This document shows positions 52,856-62,213 of a DNA stretch of 64,000 nucleotides, piece by piece. This DNA is from Candidatus Planktophila sp. GTDB lineage: Bacteria; Actinomycetota; Actinomycetes; Nanopelagicales; Nanopelagicaceae. The position numbers were made by a program, and so were the translations under genes. The first letter of the stretch is position 1, and every line of letters starts with the position of its first letter. The notes beneath the pieces are model-generated. The model made no database searches, was not told where the DNA came from, and saw only the letters and a list, made by a program, of their open reading frames with translations. The DNA is taken from positions 186,001 to 250,000 of the forward strand of contig JAUSFN010000026.1 of the NCBI GenBank assembly GCA_030649935.1, written 5' to 3'.

Positions 52856-53676
52856 CAGTAGCTCTCACTTAACTGCTCGAAAGCTTTGGCGACATCTTCG
52901 GCCGTCGGTGGTTTGTAATGCCACAGGACGCTGTTCTCCATAAAGTCCACACCTTTACCTTTAGTGGTATCGGCGATGATGCACTTAGGACCAGTTTGTG
53001 TTGAGAGTGATTCGGCCAAGAGAGAATATCCATGGCCCGAAATCGTTTGCGTCTGCCATCCGAAGGCGATCCACTTATCGGCAAAAGGCTCAAGCCTTAA
53101 CGTATCCTCGGTAAAGGTCAGTGATTGAATCTTGTTGCGATCAACGATTACAACTAAGTTATCTAGCTCGTGGTGATTAGCGATCATCGCTGATTCCCAT
53201 GTTGTGCCTTCATCGCACTCACCATCTGACATCACAACGAATACGCGGCCCTTTGCTCCGCTTTTTTTGCGCGACATAGCAATGCCTAGGCCGTAGGGCA
53301 GACCGTGGCCAAGAGAGCCAGTAGAAAGCTCAACACCGGGCACGCCCTTTGAAGTCACGTGGCCACCGAGAGGGGCATCGTTGTTGCAGTATTGTGCGAG
53401 CCAATCCATTGGAAAAAATCCCTGAAGCGCCAAAACAGAGTACAGCGCGGAGGCGGAGTGGCCCTTAGATAAAATGACAATGTCACGATCGGCGGCGCCC
53501 ATATTTGCCGGCGAAATATTGGCCGCTCCGGTATAGAGAACACTTAAAATATCAACGACCGAAAGCGCCGATGCCACATGGGATGCTTTTGCAGTACTGG
53601 TCATTGAAATGATTTCTCGCCGAGCCGCGAGAGCTAATTCGGCGGCTTTGGTGAAGGGTGTTACGGCATCAGACAA
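52855..53676 (-). CDS. Transketolase, N-terminal subunit (split form)
   Basis: 273 residues with the thiamine diphosphate motif: GDGEC in VVMSDGECDEGTTWESAMIANHH, preceded by STGSLGHGLPYGLGIA and ILSKGHSASALYSVL. It forms an enzyme with the C-terminal subunit encoded directly downstream. Located divergent from rfbF (130-base gap), which suggests it acts on the CDP-sugar pathway or supplies a branch group rather than the pentose phosphate pathway. Confidence 0.9.
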   Translation of the reverse strand: MSDAVTPFTKAAELALAARREIISMTSTAKASHVASALSVVDILSVLYTGAANISPANMGAADRDIVILSKGHSASALYSVLALQGFFPMDWLAQYCNNDAPLGGHVTSKGVPGVELSTGSLGHGLPYGLGIAMSRKKSGAKGRVFVVMSDGECDEGTTWESAMIANHHELDNLVVIVDRNKIQSLTFTEDTLRLEPFADKWIAFGWQTQTISGHGYSLLAESLSTQTGPKCIIADTTKGKGVDFMENSVLWHYKPPTAEDVAKAFEQLSESY

Positions 53677-53806
53677 CGTTCTACCCCTTTAACTCGATTA
53701 CATATACGGGCAAGGATAGTAATATAGGGCTCTAAATACCGCTTCCATAATCCTTGGGAGTTCGTGCCGTTAGACTTTGGCTCTAATCTCTTTAAGGGGG
53801 AATTTC

Positions 53807-54577
53807 GTGAAAGCGGTAATTCTTGCAGGTGGTTTAGGAACGCGTCTTCGTGAAGAGACCGAGTTTCGTCCAAAGCCGATGGTTGAAATCGGTGGACGGC
53901 CAATTCTCTGGCACATTATGAAGACCCTTTCAACGCAGGGCATCAACGAGTTTGTAATCTGCCTAGGCTATAAGGGTGATTACATTAAGGATTTCTTCAT
54001 CAATTATGAGGCCCGTACTCATGACATCACCGTAAAGCTAGGTGAAAATGAAGGGCTAGTTCAGCATGCTAAATCGAACAAGGAAAATTGGACGGTAACT
54101 CTTGCGAACACTGGCTTAACCACAATGACGGGCGGACGAATCCACACCATAAAACAGTATGTTGAGGGCGAAAAATTCCTCTGTACATATGGCGATGGCG
54201 TTGCCGATATCGATTTAAAAGCTTTAACTAGCTTCCACGAATCTCATGGCAAGATCGCCACTGTAACAGCGGTGCGCCCAACAAATCGATTTGGGGCGAT
54301 GCAGATAGATGAGACCGAGACGGTCACAGAGTTTGCAGAAAAGCCGCAGGCTGAAAAGTGGGTAAATGGCGGCTACTTTATCTTTGAGCCAGGAATCTTT
54401 GACTACCTAGATTCCGAGTGCGTGTTAGAGAAAGGGCCACTTGAAAAGCTTTCAAAGAAAGGTGAGTTGAAATCCTATAAGCACGAGGGTTTCTGGCAGC
54501 CAATGGATACTTTCCGTGAATCCCAAGAGCTCAATGAACTGTGGAGCAACAACGAGGCCCCTTGGAAAATTTGGTGA
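53807..54577 (+). CDS. rfbF: Glucose-1-phosphate cytidylyltransferase
   Basis: 256 residues from GTG 53807 behind AAGGGGG; a TTG ten codons upstream is unlikely since the conserved MKAVILAGGLGTRLREET starts here. RPKPMVEIGGRPILWHIMKTL is specific for the RfbF type, with CTYGDGVADID and the C-terminal GFWQPMDTFRE. It makes CDP-glucose from CTP and glucose-1-phosphate. rfbG follows 9 bases later. Confidence 0.95.
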   Translation: MKAVILAGGLGTRLREETEFRPKPMVEIGGRPILWHIMKTLSTQGINEFVICLGYKGDYIKDFFINYEARTHDITVKLGENEGLVQHAKSNKENWTVTLANTGLTTMTGGRIHTIKQYVEGEKFLCTYGDGVADIDLKALTSFHESHGKIATVTAVRPTNRFGAMQIDETETVTEFAEKPQAEKWVNGGYFIFEPGIFDYLDSECVLEKGPLEKLSKKGELKSYKHEGFWQPMDTFRESQELNELWSNNEAPWKIW

Positions 54578-54586
54578 TCTAGTTCT

Positions 54587-55648
54587 ATGGCTAATTTTTT
54601 AAAGGATTACTCGGGAAAAAAAATTCTGGTAACCGGGCACACGGGCTTTAAAGGTGCATGGTTATCTAGAATTTTAGTTTTAGCAGGTGCCGATGTTTTC
54701 GGTTTAGCACTTGAGGCAGAAACTAACTCACTCTTCGATGTTGCTGGCGATTTAGGGCTTAAAGAAAGTACCATCCTAGATATTCGCGATTGCAACGCGG
54801 TAGAGAATTACTTTTCGACTCATCAATTCGATGGAATTTTTCACCTTGCTGCACAGCCTTTAGTGCGCCGTTCATATAAAGAGCCGATTGAAACTTTTGA
54901 TACAAATGTCATGGGAACCGCGCATGTACTTAACGCTGCCGTGAGCAATAAGGCTACGCACTGGGTAGTGGCGATTACCACGGACAAGGTCTATAGAAAC
55001 GTTGAAAAACTAGGTGGATATTCTGAGGATGAACCACTCGGCGGGAAAGATCCATATAGCGCCAGCAAGGCCGCTACCGAAATGGTCGTTTCAGCATGGC
55101 AGACGATTGCAAGCCATAGCGATGAGAAAATTTCTATTTGCTCGGCGCGCGCTGGAAATGTAATCGGTGGCGGGGATACTGCAGAGGATCGATTAATTCC
55201 CGATTTGATTAGAGGTTTTCATGCCGGCGAAAAAACCATTATTCGAAACCCTGAATCTATTAGGCCGTGGCAACATGTTTTAGATCCACTTAACGGGTAC
55301 TTAACCATGGGATCTGCTTTAATGGCAGGTCGTGAAATAGCACCTGCATATAATTTCGGTCCGGGTGAGGAATCTAAGTTAACCGTTGAAGAGATGGCAA
55401 ACAGTGCCTGCACGCAGTGGGAAGGCTCAAAAGGGATCGATATTCAGATTGACCTATCGTCCCCACACGAGGCAGGGCTGTTGTGGCTCTCATCAGAGTT
55501 AGCCACCAAAGAGTTAGGCTGGCAGAATCGATTTGAAGCCCATGAAGCAATCCGCTGGACTATTGATTGGGAGAAAGAGTCAATGCAGAGCTCGCCATTA
55601 GCGGCTTTAGATCGACAAATATTCGAATTCTACGGAGCACAGCGATGA
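54587..55648 (+). CDS. rfbG: CDP-glucose 4,6-dehydratase
   Basis: 353-residue extended SDR: KKILVTGHTGFKGAWLSRIL (the GHTGFKG form typical for RfbG), GIFHLAAQPLVRRSYKEP, TTDKVYRNVE with the catalytic Asp/Lys, DPYSASKAATE with Tyr/Lys and RAGNVIGGGD. It makes CDP-4-keto-6-deoxyglucose. Downstream E1/E3 deoxygenases are absent, so the product probably goes to C-methylation, epimerisation or reduction, possibly by the trio at 34.4-37.1 kb. Confidence 0.95.
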   Translation: MANFLKDYSGKKILVTGHTGFKGAWLSRILVLAGADVFGLALEAETNSLFDVAGDLGLKESTILDIRDCNAVENYFSTHQFDGIFHLAAQPLVRRSYKEPIETFDTNVMGTAHVLNAAVSNKATHWVVAITTDKVYRNVEKLGGYSEDEPLGGKDPYSASKAATEMVVSAWQTIASHSDEKISICSARAGNVIGGGDTAEDRLIPDLIRGFHAGEKTIIRNPESIRPWQHVLDPLNGYLTMGSALMAGREIAPAYNFGPGEESKLTVEEMANSACTQWEGSKGIDIQIDLSSPHEAGLLWLSSELATKELGWQNRFEAHEAIRWTIDWEKESMQSSPLAALDRQIFEFYGAQR

Positions 55649-56589
55649 AAAAACTTTCAGTCATCACGCCTTGCTATAACGAAGAGGTAAATGTAGAAAT
55701 CTGCGCGCACGAGTTAAAGAAGATTATGCAGGAGCAGTTGCCACATTACGACTACGAACATATTTTTGCCGACAACGCTTCAACTGATTCAACGCTAATC
55801 AAGCTTCGTGAAATTGCCTCTGCAGATGAGCATGTAAAAGTCATCTCCAACAGTCGCAACGTTGGTCCATTTAGAAATATGTGGAACGCTATGAAGAGCG
55901 CAACGGGAGATATCGTTGTCCCTCAATTAGCCGCGGATTTGCAGGACCCGCCATCGGTAATCCCAGAGCTGGTTAAAAATTGGGAGGCGGGGTTCTTAGT
56001 TACTTACGGAGTTCGAGCCAAACGTGAAGAATCGCTCGTTATGCGTTTTGCCCGCGGGCTGTATTACCGAATTATCAAAAAATTCGCCGCCGCCGTTATC
56101 CCACTTAACTCAGGAGAGTTTCTGCTTGCAGATAAGAAAGTAATTGACTCGATTTTGGTCGTTGATGACCAGTATCCATATATCAGAGGGTTAATCGCTC
56201 AAACCGGAGTGAAGAGCACATCGGTTTCTTATACGTGGGTCAAGCGCGAACGTGGCAAATCAAAGAACAGTTTTATCTCCTTAATCGATCAGGCAATAAA
56301 TGGCTTCGTTTCAACTTCGCGTGTTCCGGCGCGTCTGGCCTTATTAGGTGGCTTTATTCTGTCGTTTTTTGGTTTTGCTTACGCTCTATTTACTGTAATT
56401 ATGGTTCTGACTTCCGGAGGAAACGTGCCGGTTGGGATTCCAACAATCATCGTCGGAATCTTTTTGATGGGCGGCGTTCAACTTCTTTTCTTAGGACTTA
56501 TTGGAGAATATATTTTGAGTATTCATGGACAAGTACGTCGAACGCCACCGATGTTTGAAATCGAGCGTATTAATTTCAAGGAGAGATAA
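55645..56589 (+). CDS. GT2 family polyprenyl-phosphate glycosyltransferase (GtrB/ArnC-like)
   Basis: 314 residues from the ATG at 55645, which overlaps the rfbG stop (ATGA). GT-A start KLSVITPCYNEEVNVEICAHELKK, FADNASTDST, LAADLQDPP with the metal-binding D-x-Q-D-like motif, and two C-terminal membrane helices (LALLGGFILSFFGFAYALF and IPTIIVGIFLMGG). This design is that of enzymes that put a sugar on undecaprenyl phosphate. The partner GT-C enzyme using it may be one of the large membrane proteins (48944 or 56589). Confidence 0.9.
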   Translation: MKKLSVITPCYNEEVNVEICAHELKKIMQEQLPHYDYEHIFADNASTDSTLIKLREIASADEHVKVISNSRNVGPFRNMWNAMKSATGDIVVPQLAADLQDPPSVIPELVKNWEAGFLVTYGVRAKREESLVMRFARGLYYRIIKKFAAAVIPLNSGEFLLADKKVIDSILVVDDQYPYIRGLIAQTGVKSTSVSYTWVKRERGKSKNSFISLIDQAINGFVSTSRVPARLALLGGFILSFFGFAYALFTVIMVLTSGGNVPVGIPTIIVGIFLMGGVQLLFLGLIGEYILSIHGQVRRTPPMFEIERINFKER

Positions 56590-58622
56590 TGGCTAAGAAA
56601 AAATATGTTGCACCTAAAGCCGTTGCTCAAGAGACATTCCCAACACCTATTGCCTTGGGCATCAAAGCCTTTGCCATTACTGGCTCACTTATTTTTATTA
56701 TTCAACTTCTTCGCGGCTCGGCGCAGAGTGAAGCCCCTGACAAGGCAATTTACTTATTAGCAATTCTTATCGCCGGAGTATTCCTTCTTCTAGGTTTTTC
56801 AAAGTTAAGTAAGTCAACCGGCAAATACCTTCATGGCTCGTTAGCTTTTATCGTTACTGCCATTGGTATTGCCGGAATCGAAGAGCATGAACCGATTAAT
56901 GGAGTCGTTCTCTCGGATCGACTGTGGTTAGGTTTTGGCCCTTACGTGTTGCTTCTGGCAGTGTTAATAACGCCAATCGTTTTCAAAATTATTGAATGGC
57001 GAACTTTAAATATCGCTTGGAAAGCGATTTTATCCACGTTATTTCTCATAAATGCAGTTTTAGTAATTCCCAGTTTCTGGCAGAGCGCAGCAGCGGTTAT
57101 TGATGCAGATCACTCTGAGTATGTAATTAACGAACTATTGGCTCCAGTTGTTGGGTATTGGCCATACTCAGACTTCATCCCGCAGTACCAAAGTTTTTAT
57201 GGATTCTTCCTGAAGCCATTTGTAGGTGGAATGAATGCCAGTCAAATATCAGAAGTAGCTTTTATAGCTCTGACTCTCTTAAGTTTTGCCACGCTAATTC
57301 TGGGTGTTTTTATTGCTTGGAACGCAATTGATCGCAGATCTGTAGTTTTAGCAATAGGTCTAGTAATTCCCTTCACCGCTTTAACTCAGTTTCCTACGCG
57401 CGAAGGATATCTTGGCTCAATTGCCGCCTTGCTTTCAGGCCTATCTATCCGAATATTTCCCGGACTCGTCTTAATTGGTTTGTTAATCCTCCTGCTTCGG
57501 AAGAGATCAGAGAAATCAACGGTTAAGCAAACAATTGCTTTTCTGGCATTCGGATTTATATCTGGGCTAACTACGTGGCAGTCTCAAGATTTCGGTATTG
57601 CGGCGGTGGTGACCTCATTCTTGGTTATCGCGTATGCCAGTAGCACGCGATTGTTGGAGATTAAAAATACTGGTATAGCATTAATTGGATTTATTTCAGG
57701 GTTTGCACTGTATCCAATCATTGCCGGTGTGGCCGGTAAAACGATCGACTTTAAATACTTTTTATTCTTCGCTCGACAATTTGGATCTGGTTTCGGAGCT
57801 GAGCGAATTCGGACACCTGGCCCGGTTCTCTTTATTTTGCCGTTAATAGTGTTACTTGTAGTAGTGCATGGAATTTATGTCTATCGCTCTAAGAAGAGCG
57901 CGAGTGAAATCGGTGACTACTCACTAAACGCCTTGATTGGCTTTTCTTTTGGACTCTGGTCGTTATTTGGTTTCACGTATTACCTCAACAGATCTTATGC
58001 ATCGGGACAGATGCAGATTCTCTTTTTACCACTGAGTATTTCTCTTGCAGCATTTGTTGGAATTTTAATTAAGGATCCAATTCGAAATCTAGTATTTGGA
58101 AATTTACAGAAAGGCTTTCTATTCTCACCACGTGCGATGAAAGAGAAGAACTTTGCCTGGGTTCTTCCGTTGCTTCTGATTATTTCTATCCCTTTTGCCT
58201 CCCTTTTGCTCACTCCTAATCCAAGCGTTGAGATGAAACGAATTGATGAATCGAAAACTGCACCGAGATGGCCAAAGGCAACTATTGTTGCCTCAGTTGC
58301 CGATGCGAGAATTGCAGCGAAGTATGCAAAAGATCAGGGTCTGACTATTGGTTTCTTCGGGGCATCTTCTTATTACGTTGAAAAGGAGAGTGGAGTTCAA
58401 TCGTTATCAATTTTAAACTCTCCTTTTGATTTATTTATGAGTCAGACTACGGCGCAAACTTCGTGCGACTATATAAACACAATTAATCCAGATGTCATTG
58501 TCGTCAGCGATGAGGGTACTAATCTCTTTCAGTTCGAAGGTAAAACGCTTTGTAATACCTATATTCAACAAGATATCCCAGGGGTTCGAAGTGGGCATTT
58601 TGCCGTCAAAGTTGCAAAGTAA
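56589..58622 (+). CDS. Large polytopic membrane protein, likely GT-C transferase
   Basis: 677 residues, more than ten hydrophobic segments, starts at the stop of the GT2 gene (1-base overlap). A large extracytoplasmic loop after the first helices holds DADHSEYVINELLAPV and then YWPYSDFIPQYQSFYGFFLKP, acidic and aromatic, as in GT-C active-site loops. The last ~130 residues are soluble. GT2 plus GT-C pairs add side-branch sugars outside the membrane from a polyprenyl-phosphate donor. Confidence 0.7.
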   Translation: MAKKKYVAPKAVAQETFPTPIALGIKAFAITGSLIFIIQLLRGSAQSEAPDKAIYLLAILIAGVFLLLGFSKLSKSTGKYLHGSLAFIVTAIGIAGIEEHEPINGVVLSDRLWLGFGPYVLLLAVLITPIVFKIIEWRTLNIAWKAILSTLFLINAVLVIPSFWQSAAAVIDADHSEYVINELLAPVVGYWPYSDFIPQYQSFYGFFLKPFVGGMNASQISEVAFIALTLLSFATLILGVFIAWNAIDRRSVVLAIGLVIPFTALTQFPTREGYLGSIAALLSGLSIRIFPGLVLIGLLILLLRKRSEKSTVKQTIAFLAFGFISGLTTWQSQDFGIAAVVTSFLVIAYASSTRLLEIKNTGIALIGFISGFALYPIIAGVAGKTIDFKYFLFFARQFGSGFGAERIRTPGPVLFILPLIVLLVVVHGIYVYRSKKSASEIGDYSLNALIGFSFGLWSLFGFTYYLNRSYASGQMQILFLPLSISLAAFVGILIKDPIRNLVFGNLQKGFLFSPRAMKEKNFAWVLPLLLIISIPFASLLLTPNPSVEMKRIDESKTAPRWPKATIVASVADARIAAKYAKDQGLTIGFFGASSYYVEKESGVQSLSILNSPFDLFMSQTTAQTSCDYINTINPDVIVVSDEGTNLFQFEGKTLCNTYIQQDIPGVRSGHFAVKVAK

Positions 58623-58637
58623 AGGGAGCAAGAGTTA

Positions 58638-59534
58638 ATGGAGATCGCAACCGAGTGTCCAATCTGCGAGAGTTTGGGAAATTCCGTGCCTGTCTACCCA
58701 TCAAATGTTGATGCAAGTAGTTTTTCAACAGAGATCTTTTCGGCTCGTAGATTGCCAGATCGACGTCACTATCAATGGGTGCGTTGCAATAAGTGCACAC
58801 TTCTGCGCTCTGATCCGGTTTTAGATGTTGATTTGGAAAAACTATATGTCGAATCAACTTTCGATTATTCAACTGAGGTTGCTGGATTGAAAAAGACATA
58901 TTTCAACTTAGTAAAAAAGGCTTTAGCGGGAAAGAAGTTCAAGAAATCTATCTTTGAAGTTGGTGGCGGAAATGGATTTTTCCTGGAAGCAGCTAAAGAT
59001 GGTGGCTTTGCTAATGTCGCCGGTGTTGAGCCAAGTACTGAGGCGATTGCTGCGGCACGTTCTGATATAAAGCCACACATGATAGCCAGCATGATGAAGG
59101 CCGGCGTTCTTGCTGACAACTCATTTGAAGTTGGAACTATGTTTCACACCTTAGATCATTTAACAGATCCCGTTTCAACGTTAAATGACTGTAAGAACGC
59201 TTTGCAAAAAGGTGGGGTATTTATTGTGGCAATCCATAATGAGCGCTCGTGGTCGGCGCGTTTAATGGGAGAGCGCTCACCGATTATCGATGTTGAGCAC
59301 ACCCATTTATATACCCGGAAATCTGGCGAGGCGTTATTTAAGAAGGTTGGTTTTATCGATGTGCGCTCTGGTGCATATAACAACCACTATTCACTTGCTT
59401 ATATTTTACATTTGATTCCGATATCGCGAACTTTCCGCAAGCGCGTTTTAGAAAGCTCTGTTGGAACATTGCTTGGAAAAATTAAAGTTGTGGTGCCACT
59501 TGGGAACATGTGGGTTGCGGGGACCAAACCCTAA
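58638..59534 (+). CDS. Class I SAM methyltransferase with N-terminal zinc motif
   Basis: 298 residues. N-terminal CPICES and RCNKCTLL may bind zinc; SAM loop FEVGGGNGFFLEAAKD near 97, GVEPSTEAIAAAR, then FHTLDHLTDPVSTLNDC and DVEHTHLYTRKSGEALFKKVGF. It lies 15 bases downstream of the GT-C-like gene and is probably the last gene of the rfbF-to-methyltransferase operon. A sugar-methylation role is likely. Confidence 0.85.
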   Translation: MEIATECPICESLGNSVPVYPSNVDASSFSTEIFSARRLPDRRHYQWVRCNKCTLLRSDPVLDVDLEKLYVESTFDYSTEVAGLKKTYFNLVKKALAGKKFKKSIFEVGGGNGFFLEAAKDGGFANVAGVEPSTEAIAAARSDIKPHMIASMMKAGVLADNSFEVGTMFHTLDHLTDPVSTLNDCKNALQKGGVFIVAIHNERSWSARLMGERSPIIDVEHTHLYTRKSGEALFKKVGFIDVRSGAYNNHYSLAYILHLIPISRTFRKRVLESSVGTLLGKIKVVVPLGNMWVAGTKP

Positions 59535-59580
59535 ATTCACAATCCTTCCCGACTACACCCAGCGCTTTCTCAGCAAAAGG

Positions 59581-60942
59581 GTGTCTAATTGCACTGTGAC
59601 CCAGCCAACTCGTATCTATAAGCATTCAAGTGCCGGAACCGATTGGGCGGCACTACTGCTGGGTGGCGGACTTGGTTTAACTCTGGCATTGCAATTAACC
59701 ACTGTGCGCAAGAGCGACTTTATGACGGTCTATGCAAATATCGTTTCGCTCTCAAGGCTTCTTGCCCTAGTCGGTACGTATTTTGCATTGATTGGAATAT
59801 TGTTAGTCGCTCGAATTCCATGGGTAGAACGCGGCGTAGGGCATGATCGATTGGTGACCTGGCACCGAAAATTAGGACCGTGGTCATTGTATGCAATCGG
59901 TGCCCATGTTTTGCTGGTCATAATTTCTTTTGCGGGTCAAGATTCAATCCCTTTGTATAAAGAGTTATGGGAAATACTTCAGACATTTGACTGGATGTGG
60001 TTCGCACTCTCCGGATTTGTTTTAATGATTTTTGCTGGTGTGACATCGTATAAAAAAGCGCGAGCAAAGATGAGCTATGAGACGTGGTGGCTCGTTCATA
60101 TGTATACCTACTTTGCAATGGCTGCAGCCTTTATGCATCAAATTCTTAATGGCCAAATGTTTATTGGCCATCCACTGAATCGTGCATATTGGATTTCACT
60201 CTATGTGTTTGTGGCATTCTCAATTATCTACTGGCGTTTTGGTGTGCCGCTAGTTCGCTCGATGAAAGTTAATTTAAAAATTGAAAAAGTTGTTATTGAA
60301 GGCCCTGGAGTAATCTCAGTCATTATGAAGGGGCGTAACTTACATAAGTTAGGTGCCCAAGGAGGCCAGTTCTTCGGTTGGCGCTTTTTAGCTCGTGGAC
60401 ACTTCTTGATGTCTCATCCTTATTCGCTTTCGGCCGCACCTACCGAGCATTTTATGCGAATCACTGTAAAGGATCTTGGCGATCATTCGCGTTACTTAGC
60501 TTTCCTTAAACCGGGCACACGAGTATTCGTGGAAGGTCCTTACGGTGCATTTACAGCGGGGAGAAGCACGAGACCACATGTTGTTTTGGTCGGCGGTGGA
60601 GTAGGAATCACCCCAGTGCGTGCATTAATCGATGAATTTAATGGTGGAGTTCAGATGGATTTGATTTATCGCGCGTCAAGGCAGGAGGATTTAGTTCTTC
60701 GCGAGGAGTTGGATTACTTGGCCTTTAATAGCGGCGGATCTATTCGTATTCACTACTTGGTCGGCTCTCGAACTGAGCATCCGATGGATGCTGACTCACT
60801 GACCGCTCTGGTGCCTCAGTTCGCCGATTCAGATATATACATCTGTGGACCGCAAGCATTAGTTAGTGCGGTGCGAAAGGCTGCAGAGGATTCTGGGGTT
60901 CCAAAGAACCGTTTCCACGATGAATCCTTCTCCTTTAGTTAA
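59581..60942 (+). CDS. Ferric-reductase-like membrane flavoprotein (NOX/FRE type)
   Basis: About 453 residues from GTG 59581 (AAAGG adjacent; GTG 59596 is an alternative). The open frame extends back into the methyltransferase gene, but its upstream part is not conserved-looking. A membrane half with six or so helices carries His residues in VTWHRKLGPWSLYAIGAHVLLV and WWLVHMYTYF-x-MHQI, probable haem ligands. Then an FNR-type half: HPYSLSAAP (FAD), VEGPYGAFT, LVGGGVGITPVRAL (NADPH) and DIYICGPQALVSAV. It would take electrons from cytoplasmic NAD(P)H across the membrane, to the FMN-bind protein encoded nearby. Confidence 0.87.
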   Translation: MSNCTVTQPTRIYKHSSAGTDWAALLLGGGLGLTLALQLTTVRKSDFMTVYANIVSLSRLLALVGTYFALIGILLVARIPWVERGVGHDRLVTWHRKLGPWSLYAIGAHVLLVIISFAGQDSIPLYKELWEILQTFDWMWFALSGFVLMIFAGVTSYKKARAKMSYETWWLVHMYTYFAMAAAFMHQILNGQMFIGHPLNRAYWISLYVFVAFSIIYWRFGVPLVRSMKVNLKIEKVVIEGPGVISVIMKGRNLHKLGAQGGQFFGWRFLARGHFLMSHPYSLSAAPTEHFMRITVKDLGDHSRYLAFLKPGTRVFVEGPYGAFTAGRSTRPHVVLVGGGVGITPVRALIDEFNGGVQMDLIYRASRQEDLVLREELDYLAFNSGGSIRIHYLVGSRTEHPMDADSLTALVPQFADSDIYICGPQALVSAVRKAAEDSGVPKNRFHDESFSFS

Positions 60943-61030
60943 TAGAGCCTCCTACCGAAGGTGAGAAGAAGCGGCAGAAATCCGCAGCTGCAGTTACGGT
61001 AAGGGTTTGTTAGTTTTTTGTTTTTTCATG

Positions 61031-61059
61031 TTATCCACAATTTCCCCATAATTATGGGG
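61031..61059. promoter_or_regulatory. DnaA-box-like site and 16-bp perfect palindrome
   Basis: TTATCCACA (61031-61039) matches the DnaA box consensus; five bases later CCCCATAATTATGGGG (61044-61059) is a perfect palindrome 36 bases before the ribbon-helix-helix gene. The palindrome is a good candidate for that protein's own operator. A single DnaA box is not evidence of an origin. Confidence 0.5.
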
Positions 61060-61095
61060 TACACAATTATCGCTGTCGGTATTAGACTCTAAATC

Positions 61096-61410
61096 ATGGT
61101 AAAAAAGATGGCCGCAAAAGTAAAGACCAAGTACATCGTTGGCCCTGATGTTGATCTAAATCGCGAAGTAATTCGCTTAAAGAATGGCAAGCGGCTAACT
61201 AATGCCCTTGCCGCGAAAATGGCTGAAGAAGCAGTTAAACATGCCGTAGGCCGGCCATCGTTATCGGCGAAATCGGTCGAATCTCCTCAAATTAAAGCCA
61301 GGGTCCCTGTAAAGCTCAAGAAGGCGCTTGATAAAGAGGCAAAGCGCCGAGGGGAAACCTCTTCGGCAATTATTCGTGAAGCCCTAGAGAAATATTTAAG
61401 GTCGGCCTAA
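61096..61410 (+). CDS. Ribbon-helix-helix (CopG/Arc-type) regulator
   Basis: 104 residues (or 100 from the ATG at 61108). The C-terminal part (about 65-104) is a ribbon-helix-helix: QIKARVPVKLKKALDKEAKRRG then ETSSAIIREALEKYL. The N-terminal part is basic and unrecognised (YIVGPDVDLNREVIRLKNGKRLT). It lies between genes for the electron-transfer module and has a palindrome in its promoter, so autorepression is likely. No toxin gene follows, so it may be a stand-alone regulator. Confidence 0.8.
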   Translation: MVKKMAAKVKTKYIVGPDVDLNREVIRLKNGKRLTNALAAKMAEEAVKHAVGRPSLSAKSVESPQIKARVPVKLKKALDKEAKRRGETSSAIIREALEKYLRSA

Positions 61411-61529
61411 AGAGGCAAAAAGCAGTTATTTTCCTTGGAGGCTCTGTGGCCGTTCTCAGAAACTCCTCAGGTAAGTGGGCTTATATATGAGATGCAAATC
61501 CATCGTGGGATTTCGAATCGAGGCATCAG

Positions 61530-62192
61530 ATGAAGCGCGGATTATTAATCGCAGGAGGCACACTTGGCGGTCTAGGTGCGGTCATGTCTATTACTCCACC
61601 GCAGTTTTCAACCACCGATTCCATGTCTATGGCCGGCATAGGTGCGATCAGTAGCGGGGCGGTTCCTGCAACGCCATCAACCTCGGCAACGTCGGCAACG
61701 TCATCATCCTCTCCTGCCAACTCAAGTAGCGCCACTGCTACACCAAGACAGAGTGCAACTAAGGCTGCGACACCAACACAGAGTGCAACGAAAGCTGCGG
61801 CAACGAAAACTACGGCAAACTCCAATTCAAATAGCAACTCGAACACGGGAAACACGGCAACTAATCCAACTCCTGCCGCCGTAGCTACAACTGCAGCGCC
61901 GACACCAGCACCAGCCGGTGTGAGTGGAACATTTGTTGGTCCAAGCGTTTTTGTTCAGTATGGAAACGTGCAAGTTCGAGTAACCGTTGTAAATGGTCGA
62001 ATCACCGATGCGCAGGCGATCGTGGCACCGACTGGAAAGAATGATCGCTATACAAATATGGCAGTGCCCGTGTTAAAGAAGCAGACTTTGGTGGCGCAAA
62101 GCGCCAACATCCAAGGGGCATCTGGTGCTTCATATACCTCGTATGGGTGGTTTAAATCTCTGCAAGGTGCGCTCGCTAACGCAGGTATGTAA
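61530..62192 (+). CDS. Exported FMN-binding-domain protein
   Basis: 220 residues. N-terminal membrane anchor or signal (GLLIAGGTLGGLGAVMSI), then a ~95-residue Ser/Thr/Ala/Asn linker made of low-complexity repeats, then a C-terminal FMN-bind domain (from about residue 130) with VQYGNVQVRVTVVNGRITDAQAI and the flavinylation motif SGASYTS near 198-204, where Thr/Ser receives FMN. The linker would let the flavin domain cross the cell wall. Upstream GAGG site. Directly followed by apbE, the enzyme that attaches the FMN. Confidence 0.9.
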   Translation: MKRGLLIAGGTLGGLGAVMSITPPQFSTTDSMSMAGIGAISSGAVPATPSTSATSATSSSSPANSSSATATPRQSATKAATPTQSATKAAATKTTANSNSNSNSNTGNTATNPTPAAVATTAAPTPAPAGVSGTFVGPSVFVQYGNVQVRVTVVNGRITDAQAIVAPTGKNDRYTNMAVPVLKKQTLVAQSANIQGASGASYTSYGWFKSLQGALANAGM

Positions 62193-62213
62193 AGCGATAG
62201 GTAGGCTCGAACC

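Noticed and set aside
61031-61039. Replication origin signal
   Set aside because: Only one consensus DnaA box here (and one at 1368-1376); no box cluster, AT-rich unwinding element or dnaA/dnaN neighbours.
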